This document shows, in pieces, positions 45,354-54,598 of a stretch of 64,000 nt of DNA. The stretch comes from Xylanibacillus composti (lineage in GTDB: Bacteria; Bacillota; Bacilli; Paenibacillales; K13). The notes beneath the pieces were generated by a model that made no database searches, had not been told where the DNA came from, and was given only the letters and a program-made list of their open reading frames with translations. Position numbers and translations under genes: made by a program. Positions within the stretch are counted from its first letter, which is position 1. Every line of letters starts with the position of its first letter. The stretch lies in contig NZ_BOVK01000006.1 of assembly GCF_018403685.1 (NCBI RefSeq), positions 1-64,000 of the forward strand, given 5' to 3'.

Positions 45354-45847
45354 ATGAACGCTGGAAGGTATGGTCGGCCGTTATCGCAGCTGCAGCCGCG
45401 ATACTCTTCGCAGTCGTCTGGTATTATAACTTGATTCAAAGGCCGCTCTGGGACGAACAGCAGGCGGCGAGAAAGCTGGCGCTAGAGCAGACCCCCATTA
45501 CGGAAATCACTTCAATAGAAACCTTCTCCGGGGCGGAATCCTATCAGATCGTATTCGGTACAGACGAAGCGGGCACCGAGTGGATCGTATGGGCGGGCAA
45601 AGAGGAGCTTCATGCGGAAAAGGCCGATGATGGATGGGCGAGGAACCAGATTCGTCTGATGATGCAGGAGAACGAGCCGGAAGCCGAGCTCATTCGCATC
45701 GTTCCCGGCGTATGGAAGGATGAATATGTGTGGGAGGTTTATTACCTGAAGCGGGAAAGCAGAGGGAAGCGCCATTATTACGACTATTACCGCTTTTCGG
45801 ACGGGGAGAAGCTCACGACACTTCGCCTAAGCCTCATCCCGGACTGA
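45350..45847 (+). CDS. ypmB: YpmB/TseB-like membrane-anchored protein (DUF5590)
   Basis: A 165-residue protein with an N-terminal membrane anchor (residues 8-27) and an external domain with two PepSY-like repeats (SYQIVFGTDEAGTEWIVWAG and YVWEVYYLKRESRGKRHYYD). In B. subtilis the homologue (YpmB/TseB) is linked to cell-wall elongation. Its position between dinG and dnaD on the map is conserved, though asnS and aspB, which follow in B. subtilis, are missing. It is coupled to mtaD. Confidence 0.82.
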   Translation: MNERWKVWSAVIAAAAAILFAVVWYYNLIQRPLWDEQQAARKLALEQTPITEITSIETFSGAESYQIVFGTDEAGTEWIVWAGKEELHAEKADDGWARNQIRLMMQENEPEAELIRIVPGVWKDEYVWEVYYLKRESRGKRHYYDYYRFSDGEKLTTLRLSLIPD

Positions 45848-45858
45848 ATGCCAAGGAG

Positions 45859-45887
45859 GACTAACGGTATATCCGTTGGTCTTTTTT
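45859..45887 (+). terminator. Terminator after ypmB
   Basis: GACTAACGG at 45859-45867 pairs with CCGTTGGTC at 45873-45881 (one G-T pair), followed by six T. The next 215 bases contain only an AT-rich palindrome near 46050-46072 and no confident promoter. Confidence 0.85.
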
Positions 45888-46102
45888 CTTTTTGATAATG
45901 GAAGGCAGCATTTCACAACCCGGGAGAGACTTCGGATGCACTAGGGAACAATCAACTTCATGCAAGAGTGAAGCTTAGTAAAGAAACCCCGACGATGGGA
46001 TTGCTTCCACACATTGCTTACTTATTCTGACGCACTCATATGATATACTTGGATATATAAAATTATATATATTTGAGTGATAGAGAGGGGGACGCTGACG
46101 AA

Positions 46103-46639
46103 ATGAAATTGCGTCTTTTGCCTATTGTCATAAGTGTCGTACTTGCTAGCGGCGTTCTTTTTGGAGGCTGGTTTGCATACCACAGCGTCGCCTTGAAGAA
46201 TCCGCTTCATGATCATATTGCAGGCATTGAAGGAATTCAGGCAGTGGAAGCCGTTGCTGTCGAGCGAGATGCCGTGCGTGTTACGCTTTCCTTGTCCAAT
46301 GATGCAAGCTTGCGGGCGATCAGAGAACAAATAGTGGAAGGAAACCCTTCTATATTTCAGAACCGCGAGCTTATTCTCAATCTGGATATGACTTCTAGCG
46401 AAGATTTGGAGCAGTGGTGGTCGCAAGCGCTGTTCGATGTAGCTGAAGCTATGGCTACCCGTCAGTACGGCAGTATCCCGACGGTGCTGGAAGGACGGGC
46501 GCATGTTTGGCCGAACCCGACAGTTCATACCGAAATGGACGAACAATACGTTTATGTGCGGTTGCAGGCGGGCGAACATGCCAAGTACATCATGCTGCCC
46601 CGGGAGCCTGTCATGTTGGGAGTGTGGCCCAATGAGTAA
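46103..46639 (+). CDS. Membrane-anchored unknown protein, partner of the FtsH-like gene
   Basis: A 178-residue protein with an N-terminal membrane segment (residues 4-25) and a mixed alpha/beta external domain; no motif I can name. The ATG at 46103 follows GAGAGGGGGA at 46082-46091. The stop overlaps the start of the FtsH-like gene by 8 bases, so both are made together. The pairing suggests a substrate adaptor or regulator of that protease, but this is inference only. Confidence 0.72.
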   Translation: MKLRLLPIVISVVLASGVLFGGWFAYHSVALKNPLHDHIAGIEGIQAVEAVAVERDAVRVTLSLSNDASLRAIREQIVEGNPSIFQNRELILNLDMTSSEDLEQWWSQALFDVAEAMATRQYGSIPTVLEGRAHVWPNPTVHTEMDEQYVYVRLQAGEHAKYIMLPREPVMLGVWPNE

Positions 46640-48143
46640 ATGGGGAAAAGAGATTGCGATTGGTGTCGTGCCGGTCGTTTTGGTTTTTTTGCTGTTTATC
46701 GGGTTGAATATAGTCCCTATTTTGCTTGCTGGCTTGTTTATTGGGGCCTTGGTGTTTATGGCGCGGGCAAGAGGAATGATAGGAGTCGGGTCGAAAAATC
46801 ATGACAAGCCGAAGAAGCCTTCTTATATGACCTTTGATGAGATAGGCGGGCAGGATCGGGCGAAGCAGGAGTTGAGAGAAGCTCTTGATTTTCTGATTAA
46901 GCGCGAGGAGATGCAAAAACTGGGCATTCGCCCTTTGAAAGGCATTCTGCTTACAGGGCCTCCCGGAACAGGGAAGACTTTGCTGGCCAAGGCCGCAGCG
47001 CACTATACCGATTCGGCGTTCGTCTCTGCGTCAGGCAGTGAATTCGTGGAAATGTATGTCGGCGTTGGTGCCAGCCGTGTGCGGGAACTGTTCAAGGAAG
47101 CGCGCACGCGCGCTGCGAAGGAGAACAAGGATAGCGCAGTTATTTTTATTGACGAGATTGATGTCATTGGCGGCAAGCGGGACGGCGGCCAGCATCGGGA
47201 ATACGATCAGACCTTGAATCAATTGCTTACGGAAATGGACGGCATGAACACAACGGATTCACCGCGTATCTTCTTGATGGCAGCCACTAACCGCAAGGAA
47301 ATGCTGGACAGCGCTTTGCTGCGCCCGGGCAGATTTGACCGTCACATTGCGGTAGACCTCCCGGACAAAAAGGGACGTCTGCATATTCTCAAGCTTCATG
47401 CCAAGAACAAGCCGCTGGATGAAGGCATTGATTTGGAGAAAGTGGCAGAGGAGTCGTTCCAGTTTTCCGGCGCTCAGCTGGAAAGCGTCATGAATGAAGC
47501 AGCCATTTATGCGTTGCGCGACGAGGCTTCGGCCATCGGGCAGCGGCATCTTGATATGGCGATTGATAAGGTCATGATGGGCGAGAAAACGGATCGCGAA
47601 ACGACGAAGGAAGAGCGGGAACGTGTCGCGATTCATGAATTGGGACACGCTATCTCTGCTGAGCTTGTACGCCCGGGCGCTGTTTCTCAGGTAGCTCTGA
47701 GTCCGCGCGGGCAAGCGCTTGGTTACGTCAGGCATCATCCGCAGAAGGAGCATTACTTGTATACGAAATCATTCCTGGAAGAGCAAATTATGATCGCTTT
47801 GGGCGGCGCAGCGGCGGAGGAGATTTTCTATGGCGGGCGAAGCACTGGCTCGCGCAATGACTTTGAGCAGGCGATTCGCATCGTGCAGACGATGATCGAA
47901 TCCGGGCTTACAGAGCTCGGCATCGTGCATCCGGACATGTTGACGAAGGAGGACTGGATGCGCGAGAATAAACGGATTCTGGACGATTTGTTCAGCCGTA
48001 CGCGCCGGATGCTGGAGGAGCGCCGCGACGTATTTGAGCATTCTTTGGCGATAGTAATTCGTGAGGAAACTTTATCTGGCGAGCAGTTCCGCAGCTTGAT
48101 GGCAGATGCTGCGGCAACGAGACAACCCGTTTCAGCATCCTAA
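46632..48143 (+). CDS. FtsH-like AAA+ zinc metalloprotease, short form
   Basis: A 503-residue AAA+ protease of the FtsH type. The N-terminus has two closely spaced membrane segments (residues 8-45) and lacks the roughly 70-residue external domain of true FtsH. Walker A is GPPGTGKT at 109-116, Walker B VIFIDEID, and ATNRKEMLDSALLRPGRFDR is the SRH region. The zinc motif is HELGH near residue 335 (HExxH), with the third ligand in GSRNDFEQA. It is probably a second FtsH-family member beside the housekeeping ftsH (not in the window). It overlaps its anchored partner by 8 bases and is followed by a terminator. Confidence 0.88.
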   Translation: MSKWGKEIAIGVVPVVLVFLLFIGLNIVPILLAGLFIGALVFMARARGMIGVGSKNHDKPKKPSYMTFDEIGGQDRAKQELREALDFLIKREEMQKLGIRPLKGILLTGPPGTGKTLLAKAAAHYTDSAFVSASGSEFVEMYVGVGASRVRELFKEARTRAAKENKDSAVIFIDEIDVIGGKRDGGQHREYDQTLNQLLTEMDGMNTTDSPRIFLMAATNRKEMLDSALLRPGRFDRHIAVDLPDKKGRLHILKLHAKNKPLDEGIDLEKVAEESFQFSGAQLESVMNEAAIYALRDEASAIGQRHLDMAIDKVMMGEKTDRETTKEERERVAIHELGHAISAELVRPGAVSQVALSPRGQALGYVRHHPQKEHYLYTKSFLEEQIMIALGGAAAEEIFYGGRSTGSRNDFEQAIRIVQTMIESGLTELGIVHPDMLTKEDWMRENKRILDDLFSRTRRMLEERRDVFEHSLAIVIREETLSGEQFRSLMADAAATRQPVSAS

Positions 48144-48157
48144 GCTGGAATAAGATG

Positions 48158-48191
48158 ATCCCCTGCAGAACTATTCGGCAGGGGATTTTTG
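48158..48191 (+). terminator. Terminator after the FtsH-like gene
   Basis: ATCCCCTGC at 48158-48166 pairs perfectly with GCAGGGGAT at 48178-48186, followed by five T in all. The next 227 bases to hbd have only a weak promoter candidate near 48363-48378. Confidence 0.88.
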
Positions 48192-48418
48192 CGATTCCCG
48201 ACAGACTGTACATGTTTCTAATGTCTGTGCACATCCTACCTGTAGAGTTAATATTGAAGCGGAGCTCTCACAACGAGCAAAAGTCTTGTCTAATTTCTGA
48301 AACATGGTTCAGTTCTCTCCAACTTGACGATTAGATCGACAATAATACGTGAAATTCGATACAAAATTAGGTATGATCGAAGTAAACCGAGACTTTCAGG
48401 ATGAGTGGGTGACGAAAC

Positions 48419-49294
48419 ATGCAATTATTTAAGCGCATTGGGGTCATTGGAGCCGGCACGATGGGGCAGGGCATTGCCGAAATGCTGTCAGCGAAAGGGC
48501 TGGATGTCTTGCTTGTAGAGAGATCGCAGGAAAGGCTGGACTGGGCCTGGGAATCTATTCAGATAAGCTTGGACAAGCAAATTGAGAAATGGGCCATTAC
48601 CGAGACCGAGAAGAAGCTGGTCCTGTCCAGAATTGATCGAATTGCGGATTGGAGCGAGCTGTCCTCTTGCGACATGGTGATCGAAACCATTACGGAAGAT
48701 TTGGAAATGAAGAAGCAGGTTTTTGCCCAGCTGGATCAGGTTTGCCGGGAGGATGCCATTATTGCCAGCAACACCTCTACCTTGAGCTTGACTGAGCTGG
48801 CGAGTAAAACGGCAAGGCCGGAGCGAATTATCGGCATGCATTTTCTGCATCCGGTTGCCAAGATCAATCTCGTCGAAATCATACGCGGTCTACATACAAC
48901 GGACAAAACGTTCCAGTTAACGAAGCAGTTCGTGGAGGAAGTCATTCAAAAACAAGGGATTCTTGTGTATGAATCGCCGGGCTTTGTCACCACCCGGTTG
49001 ATATGCACATTGATCAACGAGGCTCTCCATACGTTGAGCGAAGGGGTGGCATCAGCCGAAGATATTGATGCGGCGATGCGAATCGGGTACGATTTTCACC
49101 ATGGCCCGCTGGAAATGGCTGACCGCTTCGGTCTGGATGCCGTGCTGGCAGCCATGGAGCGCATGTTCCGTGAATTCGGGGAAATTAAATATCGGCCTTC
49201 TTTCTTGCTGAAAAAGATGGTTCGGGGCGGCAAGCTTGGCGTCAAGACGGGAGAAGGATTTTTCAGGTATGACAAGGATGGTGATCGGCTGTGA
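48419..49294 (+). CDS. hbd: 3-Hydroxybutyryl-CoA dehydrogenase
   Basis: NAD-dependent 3-hydroxyacyl-CoA dehydrogenase of the short Hbd type, 291 residues. The NAD motif is GVIGAGTMGQGIAEML at residues 8-23; the catalytic histidine lies in GMHFLHPVAKINLVEI near residue 140. It ends overlapping ackA by GTGA. Hbd works in butanoate or PHB-type metabolism, or fatty-acid oxidation; no other gene of those pathways is nearby. Confidence 0.92.
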   Translation: MQLFKRIGVIGAGTMGQGIAEMLSAKGLDVLLVERSQERLDWAWESIQISLDKQIEKWAITETEKKLVLSRIDRIADWSELSSCDMVIETITEDLEMKKQVFAQLDQVCREDAIIASNTSTLSLTELASKTARPERIIGMHFLHPVAKINLVEIIRGLHTTDKTFQLTKQFVEEVIQKQGILVYESPGFVTTRLICTLINEALHTLSEGVASAEDIDAAMRIGYDFHHGPLEMADRFGLDAVLAAMERMFREFGEIKYRPSFLLKKMVRGGKLGVKTGEGFFRYDKDGDRL

Positions 49295-50511
49295 AGATAC
49301 TGGTCATTAATGCGGGCAGTTCCTCATTGAAATATCAGTTTTACGATATGAAGGATGAGACAGTATTGGCCAAGGGCAGAGTCGAACGCATCGGATTTGA
49401 GACATCGATTCTCGTTCATGAGCCTTCGGGGAAGCCCGATGTTCGGCATGTGAGCGAGATATTGGACCATACAACAGCCGTGCGCCACTTGCTGGATCAA
49501 CTGGTGCATCCGGATCACGGCGTCATTGCCTCCATCGCTGACATTGATGCCGTGGGGCACCGTGTCGTGCATGGCGGCGAGAGTTTTTCGGAATCGGTCA
49601 TTGTGGATGATCAGGTGAAGCGAGAAATTCGGAATTTGTTCGATCTTGCGCCGCTTCATAATCCGGCCCATATGATGGGCATCAATGCGGTTGAATTGAA
49701 TATGCCGGATGTTCCCCAAGTCGTAGTGTTCGACACGGCCTTTCACCAGAGCATGCCGCCGAAAACCTACCTTTACCCAATTCCGATGGTGCTGTACCGC
49801 AAGCATAAGATTAGACGATACGGGTTCCACGGCACATCGCATATGTATGTGAGCGATCGGGCAGCCGCCTTTCTGGGCAAGCCGCTGGATCAGCTGAAGA
49901 TGATCACATGCCATATTGGCAATGGCGCAAGCTGTACGGCCATCCTGGAAGGCAAATCCTACGATACAAGCATGGGGATGACACCTTTGGAAGGCTTAAT
50001 GATGGGGACGAGAAGCGGTGATCTTGATCCGGCCGTAGTGCCCTTAGCTATGGCAAAGCACGATCTGAACGTCAGCGAGGTCAATTCGATGCTCAACAAG
50101 CATAGCGGATTGCAGGCCGTTTCCGGTTTGAGCTCCGATATGCGGGAAATTATTGAGGCGATGCAAGCCGGTGACAAGCAGGCCGCGCTCGCTTTCGAAA
50201 TGTATGAGTACCGGATTCGCAAATATATCGGCAGCTATGCAGCCGCCATGAACGGGGTAGATGCTGTCGTCTTTACAGCGGGAGTTGGCGAGAATGCGGC
50301 CCTGCTTCGCGAGCGCATTTGCGAACAGCTGTCTTATCTGGGCGTGGAACTGGATAGGGAACGGAACAACGAGCAATCATCTTCGGATCGGCGTATAACT
50401 ACGGAGCAATCGCGGGTGCAGGTATTGGTCATTCCGACGAATGAAGAGCTTGTTATTGCAAGAGATACGTATCGACTGGTCAACAACAGAGGAGACGAAA
50501 GAGGAGAATAA
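49291..50511 (+). CDS. ackA: Acetate kinase
   Basis: Makes acetate and ATP from acetyl phosphate (reversible). The N-terminal VINAGSSSLKYQ and FDTAFHQSMP, then GTRSGDLDP and GVGENAALLRERI near the C-terminus, identify the acetokinase family; the acetate rather than butyrate kinase call rests on length (406 residues) and these motifs. The start is GTG at 49291 overlapping hbd. No pta (phosphotransacetylase) gene is adjacent. Confidence 0.93.
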   Translation: MKILVINAGSSSLKYQFYDMKDETVLAKGRVERIGFETSILVHEPSGKPDVRHVSEILDHTTAVRHLLDQLVHPDHGVIASIADIDAVGHRVVHGGESFSESVIVDDQVKREIRNLFDLAPLHNPAHMMGINAVELNMPDVPQVVVFDTAFHQSMPPKTYLYPIPMVLYRKHKIRRYGFHGTSHMYVSDRAAAFLGKPLDQLKMITCHIGNGASCTAILEGKSYDTSMGMTPLEGLMMGTRSGDLDPAVVPLAMAKHDLNVSEVNSMLNKHSGLQAVSGLSSDMREIIEAMQAGDKQAALAFEMYEYRIRKYIGSYAAAMNGVDAVVFTAGVGENAALLRERICEQLSYLGVELDRERNNEQSSSDRRITTEQSRVQVLVIPTNEELVIARDTYRLVNNRGDERGE

Positions 50512-51252
50512 ATGCGTATGGGAGCAGCATTTCATGAAGGTGTAGCACTTGCATATGGCGACGGAGTTGTGAATGTGCCTTACTCGCTTTTGCGCTATTA
50601 TCACAAGCTCGGATTGGGAGAGACTGAGATGATGCTGCTTTTGCAGCTCCTTGCCTTCAAGGAGAAGGAGCTGAATGCATTCCCGACTCCGGACGAGCTG
50701 AGCGAACGAATGGGCTTGCCGCTCGATGCCATTGCCGGTACGCTGGGCCGACTTGTCAAGCAAGGGTGGCTGTTTATTGAGGAGAAGATTGATCCGGCCA
50801 GCGGAGTCCAATCGGAATGCTATTCTCTGACGCCGTTGTATAGGAGATTGGCTGAAACGCTTCTTGCGGAACAGGAACAGCATGCAGCTGTCGACATGGA
50901 CTTGCCGGCGCCGGAAACATTCGGTCAACGTCAAAGTGCAGCAAGCATATCGATGGAAGCGACGGACGCAGCTTCTGCTTCTGCCGCGGTTGCGGAGAAG
51001 GACGTTTATTTTATATTCGAGAAAGAATTTGCACGGCCGCTCACACCGATGGAGGGAGAGACAATTGCTGGTTGGCTTGATGCGGATGGTTACCCCAGAG
51101 AGCTGGTGCTGCTTGCCTTGAAGGAGGCTGTTTTCGCCGGCAAGCTCAATTTTCGCTACATTGATCGGATCTTGCTGGAGTGGCAGCGGAACCGAATTCG
51201 TACGGCGGAGCAAGCGAAGGAATTTACAAAGCAGTTTCGCTCCGGACGCTAG
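50512..51252 (+). CDS. dnaD: DnaD-type replication initiation protein
   Basis: Primosome protein needed for loading the replicative helicase at the origin and restart sites in Firmicutes. The N-terminal winged-helix DnaD domain (residues 1-115, LLQLLAFKEKELNAFPTPDEL) and the C-terminal DnaD domain 2 (residues 165-245, FEKEFARPLTPMEGETI and FRYIDRILLEWQRN) are both present. Length is 246 residues. It begins one base after ackA. The expected partner gene nth does not follow; a convergent gene does. Confidence 0.9.
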   Translation: MRMGAAFHEGVALAYGDGVVNVPYSLLRYYHKLGLGETEMMLLLQLLAFKEKELNAFPTPDELSERMGLPLDAIAGTLGRLVKQGWLFIEEKIDPASGVQSECYSLTPLYRRLAETLLAEQEQHAAVDMDLPAPETFGQRQSAASISMEATDAASASAAVAEKDVYFIFEKEFARPLTPMEGETIAGWLDADGYPRELVLLALKEAVFAGKLNFRYIDRILLEWQRNRIRTAEQAKEFTKQFRSGR

Positions 51253-51258
51253 GGCTGC

Positions 51259-51963
51259 TTACGCTCGCCCGCCATGCTGCAGCTGGTTCATTGTTAGAAA
51301 TTGCTGCAGATCAAACAACTGCCAGCATGACGGGAGCGCACCTTCGCTGCAGGCGGAAAGCTTATGGCTGTCATCCAGCTCATAAGCTTGGAATGAGAAG
51401 TTTTCCGCTCCTGCACCGCGTCCTGCAAATCCGTCAGCCGTTCTTAGTATCGAGAACTGCTTCAAGGGCATGGACAATCCAGTCCCCAGCGCTTTAATGT
51501 AACTTTCTTTCATCGTCCACAATCGGTAAAAATACGCTGGCTGCTGTTCTGCCGCGTGTCCTCTTAAATCCGAAAGTTCCCGGTCGGTCAGGACACTTTC
51601 GGCAACTTGCCAGAGCATGTCGCCTATTTGCTCAACATCAATGCCGATTCGGCTTCCGTCCTTGGTGGTGAACAGCACCACCCAATCGCCGGAATGAGAT
51701 AGATTGAAGCGATAGGAATTGCTGCCGGAAATTTCCGGTTTCCCGTATTCCCCCAATTGAAAACGAATAGATGAAAGGGAGAGATTCAAGTCCGCTGCCG
51801 CAACCAGGCGGATCATCGCTTCCCCCATCAAGGAACGGCACGTATCGATCTCCCGCAAGAAACGGCCGGAACGCTCCAGCCGCTCCTTCGTGACAAGGGT
51901 GCATAATTGTTCGTATCTTCTCCCCTCCAGCATCTCTGACACGCGCCAGGCATAAATGTTCAT
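51259..51963 (-). CDS. Sfp-type 4'-phosphopantetheinyl transferase
   Basis: Transfers phosphopantetheine from coenzyme A to carrier proteins. The 234-residue length and motifs GIDVEQI near residue 103 and FYRLWTMKESYIKALGTG near 145-162 show the Sfp (broad-range, secondary metabolism) type rather than the short AcpS type. AAGGGG precedes the ATG at 51963. No peptide synthetase or polyketide synthase gene is in the window, so its substrate cluster lies elsewhere. Its 3' end is 6 bases from the convergent dnaD. It follows mtnB on this strand after 30 bases and may share its transcript. Confidence 0.92.
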   Translation of the reverse strand: MNIYAWRVSEMLEGRRYEQLCTLVTKERLERSGRFLREIDTCRSLMGEAMIRLVAAADLNLSLSSIRFQLGEYGKPEISGSNSYRFNLSHSGDWVVLFTTKDGSRIGIDVEQIGDMLWQVAESVLTDRELSDLRGHAAEQQPAYFYRLWTMKESYIKALGTGLSMPLKQFSILRTADGFAGRGAGAENFSFQAYELDDSHKLSACSEGALPSCWQLFDLQQFLTMNQLQHGGRA

Positions 51964-51993
51964 GCCAATGCCCCTTTCCTTGTCAGGGTGAAG

Positions 51994-52647
51994 CTAAGCC
52001 TGAAGTGCTAAACGACGATACTCGTATTCGAATAAAAATTCAAATGCTTCCAGATGACGTTTGGCTTCGAAGGGAGTTTCTCCCCAAGCATATATACCGT
52101 GGTTGCGAAGCAATATGCCGGGTACTGCCCGATTCAATGCCCCTTCTACGAGTGCTGCGATTTTGGGAATATCCGCATAGTTGGGCAAAATCGGGATATG
52201 GATCTCCGCATCTTCCTCCCAAATGTTGAACGCCTTGATCAACTCTACCCCTTTGATGGCCACGCTGCCTTGATCGCCGAACCGTTCGGAAATCAAGTTG
52301 TTGTAGACAGTATGGACGTGATACACCGCACCGCAGCCCGTTAAGCGGTAAATCTCACAGTGAATGAGCGTTTCCGCAGACGGTCTTAGCGAGGTGGTTT
52401 CCACGGGCTTCCCCTGCTCGTTGACAAGCAAGAAATCTTCAGGCGTGTTGACTGATTTGTCTTTTCCGCTGGCCGTGATGGCGAAGTGAAAGGAGGGCGC
52501 CGCAGCGCTCGCCGGTTCATCGCCGAGTCGAATGGACATATTGCCGCTTGTAGCGGGGAACCAGCCTTTGGAGGCCAACACCGCCTTGTCCGCGGCCAAC
52601 TGGGCAAACACTCGCTGCCGGTCTTCTGCTGTATATGATGTGGTCAT
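51994..52647 (-). CDS. mtnB: Methylthioribulose-1-phosphate dehydratase
   Basis: Zinc enzyme of the aldolase class II fold in the methionine salvage pathway. Metal histidines lie in YHVHTVYN near residues 103-110 and in LRNHGIYAWG near 182; a catalytic glutamate is in EDAEIHI. It has 217 residues, starting directly at the mtnX stop with GGAGG 8 bases before the ATG. In this organism it is the last gene of a pro-mtn run. Confidence 0.94.
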   Translation of the reverse strand: MTTSYTAEDRQRVFAQLAADKAVLASKGWFPATSGNMSIRLGDEPASAAAPSFHFAITASGKDKSVNTPEDFLLVNEQGKPVETTSLRPSAETLIHCEIYRLTGCGAVYHVHTVYNNLISERFGDQGSVAIKGVELIKAFNIWEEDAEIHIPILPNYADIPKIAALVEGALNRAVPGILLRNHGIYAWGETPFEAKRHLEAFEFLFEYEYRRLALQA

Positions 52648-53367
52648 TTAACTTTCCTCCGTTTTCCTGATGCTCGCACCCTCCTGGAGCAGGCGCGTAT
52701 GAAGTTGCTGGAGCGATTGCGCTACGGAATGAAAGTCCTCGAAGGCTTCGTAAGGGATTCCGTTAGTCTTGCATTGCTCCAAGAGATGGGAACGGGCGAA
52801 AACATAGTCTGCTGCTTTGGCTGCCTCGAAATCAGTAATGCTGTCCCCGATCACAATCCGATAGTAATGCTGCGGGGCGAATTGCCTCATAATGCGAGGC
52901 TTGCACGTGCCGCAATCATTGCTGCAATGTTCGTCGCAAGCATGCGGCCATTCAATGCGAATGTACTCGCTGTCGAAATGGCCTTCATTGCAATATACAT
53001 GTTCAGGCGCTATCGGAAATTGTGCCAGAAGCGGCCGGATAAAGAAATCAATGCCGCCGCTGACAACATAGAACGGGATGTTCAGCTTTCGACACGCGTC
53101 AAGCAGCTCGCGAAAGCCGGGGCGAATCTCGGCATTGTCGACCGAATAGCGAATGATCTCCTCCTTGCGGGAGGCAGGCAGAGAAGCGAACAGGGCGGTA
53201 ACCCCATCGCGAATGCTCCGCCGCTTGCTAATGATATCATCGACCGTGTCCGCCCAGCCGGGCGGATCGAAATGGCGCATGATCGCAACAATATTGTCCT
53301 TTATCGTAATCGTTCCGTCAAAATCGCAAAAGACGATAGGCTGTTTATTCTGGCTGCGCAGGGTCAT
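52648..53367 (-). CDS. mtnX: 2-Hydroxy-3-keto-5-methylthiopentenyl-1-phosphate phosphatase
   Basis: HAD-family phosphatase, 239 residues, for the step after MtnW in the Bacillus-type salvage branch. The nucleophile motif is FCDFDGTITIKDN at residues 13-25; VVSGGIDFFI and GDSITDFEAAKAAD are the later HAD motifs. Several cysteines near residues 144-153 (HCSNDCGTCK) are typical of MtnX. It abuts mtnW (1 base apart) and mtnB. Confidence 0.94.
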   Translation of the reverse strand: MTLRSQNKQPIVFCDFDGTITIKDNIVAIMRHFDPPGWADTVDDIISKRRSIRDGVTALFASLPASRKEEIIRYSVDNAEIRPGFRELLDACRKLNIPFYVVSGGIDFFIRPLLAQFPIAPEHVYCNEGHFDSEYIRIEWPHACDEHCSNDCGTCKPRIMRQFAPQHYYRIVIGDSITDFEAAKAADYVFARSHLLEQCKTNGIPYEAFEDFHSVAQSLQQLHTRLLQEGASIRKTEES

Positions 53368-53368
53368 C

Positions 53369-54598
53369 TTATTGCTTGGCCCCCCACAATCGAATGGCCT
53401 CAGCCAATTCAGGCTGGCTTGCGGCTGCTTGTGTCAAGTCCTCGCCCCGAAGCACGGCATCGATTGCCTGCCGGAACGCTCGTCCGCCAGCAGCAGCGCC
53501 GCCGGGATGGCCGTGCACGCCGCCGCCGGCATTTACAATCACTTCAGTTCCGAAATCGCGGAGGATCCAAGGCACAAGTCCCGGATGAATGCCCGCTGAC
53601 GGAACCGGGAAGCACCGCTTCAAATGCTCGTCCGGCTGAAGCAAAGCCTCCTTAATCGCCATGTTTTCCTCCTTCGGCATGACGACAGAGCCGTATGGCG
53701 AAGGAAATAAGACAAGGTCCGCGCCTGCCAGCCGCATCAGCTTGCCCAACAAGAGAGGGGCAGCGATTCCGTAATGCGGGGAAGGGTAAAGCGCGCCGGC
53801 CACAGCCGGATGTGCGGCGATAGGGACAGAAATATCCGGATCCTGTGCCAGTTCATGCAGGACATCGAAGCCGTATGCCAGCACATTGAACAAGAGAGCA
53901 TTTGCTCCTGCTTCGATTGCTTTCGCCGCTTGCTGCTTCAATTGGCTCGTCGGGCCGGTCAAATTCACGGCGTAGAGCAGTTTTTGCCCGGTCTTCTGCT
54001 CCGCTTCCGCCGCTGCTTCCATACAGGCGCGCACCCGTTTCTCCAGCGGGGTGAGCGGATTCTCGAACAGAATCTCATCGTCCTTGATCAGATCAACCCC
54101 GCCCAGAGCCTGTTGATAAAACTGCTCGCGCAGCTCAGGCAGGTTGTGGCCGATTACGGACTTGAAGATACTCATAAGCAGCGGTCTGTCCGGAATGCCA
54201 AGCAGCTTGCGGACGCCGTCCAATCCAAATTTTGGCCCGTTGAAACCTTCCCGGAATCGGTCAGATACTTCGAGATCCAGCAATTTAATGCGGCCGTCCA
54301 TGGACAATTTGCCAAACGCGGTCACGAGCAGTGCCGGAATATCCCGGCTGAAGTTAAGGTCCGGGTAAGCGATGCGGATATCTGCGTATCGCTCCTTGCC
54401 CGGTTGATCGTGCACTTCAACCGAGACGACTTGCCCGAGGTGCTTTTCCATCTCCGCTTTTTGCGCCTGCGGCAAATCTGTCCAGCTGCCAACAGTAAGG
54501 CCGACGGCGATACCCTGCGCCTTTTTTTCGAAATCGGCTTTTTCGTCATGCAGCCGATAAGTCGCCACACAGTAGTTTTCCTTCCAATTGCGGTTCAT
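53369..54598 (-). CDS. mtnW: 2,3-Diketo-5-methylthiopentyl-1-phosphate enolase (RuBisCO-like)
   Basis: RuBisCO-like protein of the methionine salvage pathway, 409 residues. The metal and carbamyl-lysine site reads [15 protein letters not shown], as in the RuBisCO family with the enolase-specific changes. [13 protein letters not shown] and [12 protein letters not shown] are later conserved segments. Its start overlaps the proC stop by 4 bases. With MtnX it replaces the fused MtnC enzyme used elsewhere. mtnD, mtnK and mtnA are not in the window. Confidence 0.95.
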   Translation of the reverse strand: MNRNWKENYCVATYRLHDEKADFEKKAQGIAVGLTVGSWTDLPQAQKAEMEKHLGQVVSVEVHDQPGKERYADIRIAYPDLNFSRDIPALLVTAFGKLSMDGRIKLLDLEVSDRFREGFNGPKFGLDGVRKLLGIPDRPLLMSIFKSVIGHNLPELREQFYQQALGGVDLIKDDEILFENPLTPLEKRVRACMEAAAEAEQKTGQKLLYAVNLTGPTSQLKQQAAKAIEAGANALLFNVLAYGFDVLHELAQDPDISVPIAAHPAVAGALYPSPHYGIAAPLLLGKLMRLAGADLVLFPSPYGSVVMPKEENMAIKEALLQPDEHLKRCFPVPSAGIHPGLVPWILRDFGTEVIVNAGGGVHGHPGGAAAGGRAFRQAIDAVLRGEDLTQAAASQPELAEAIRLWGAKQ

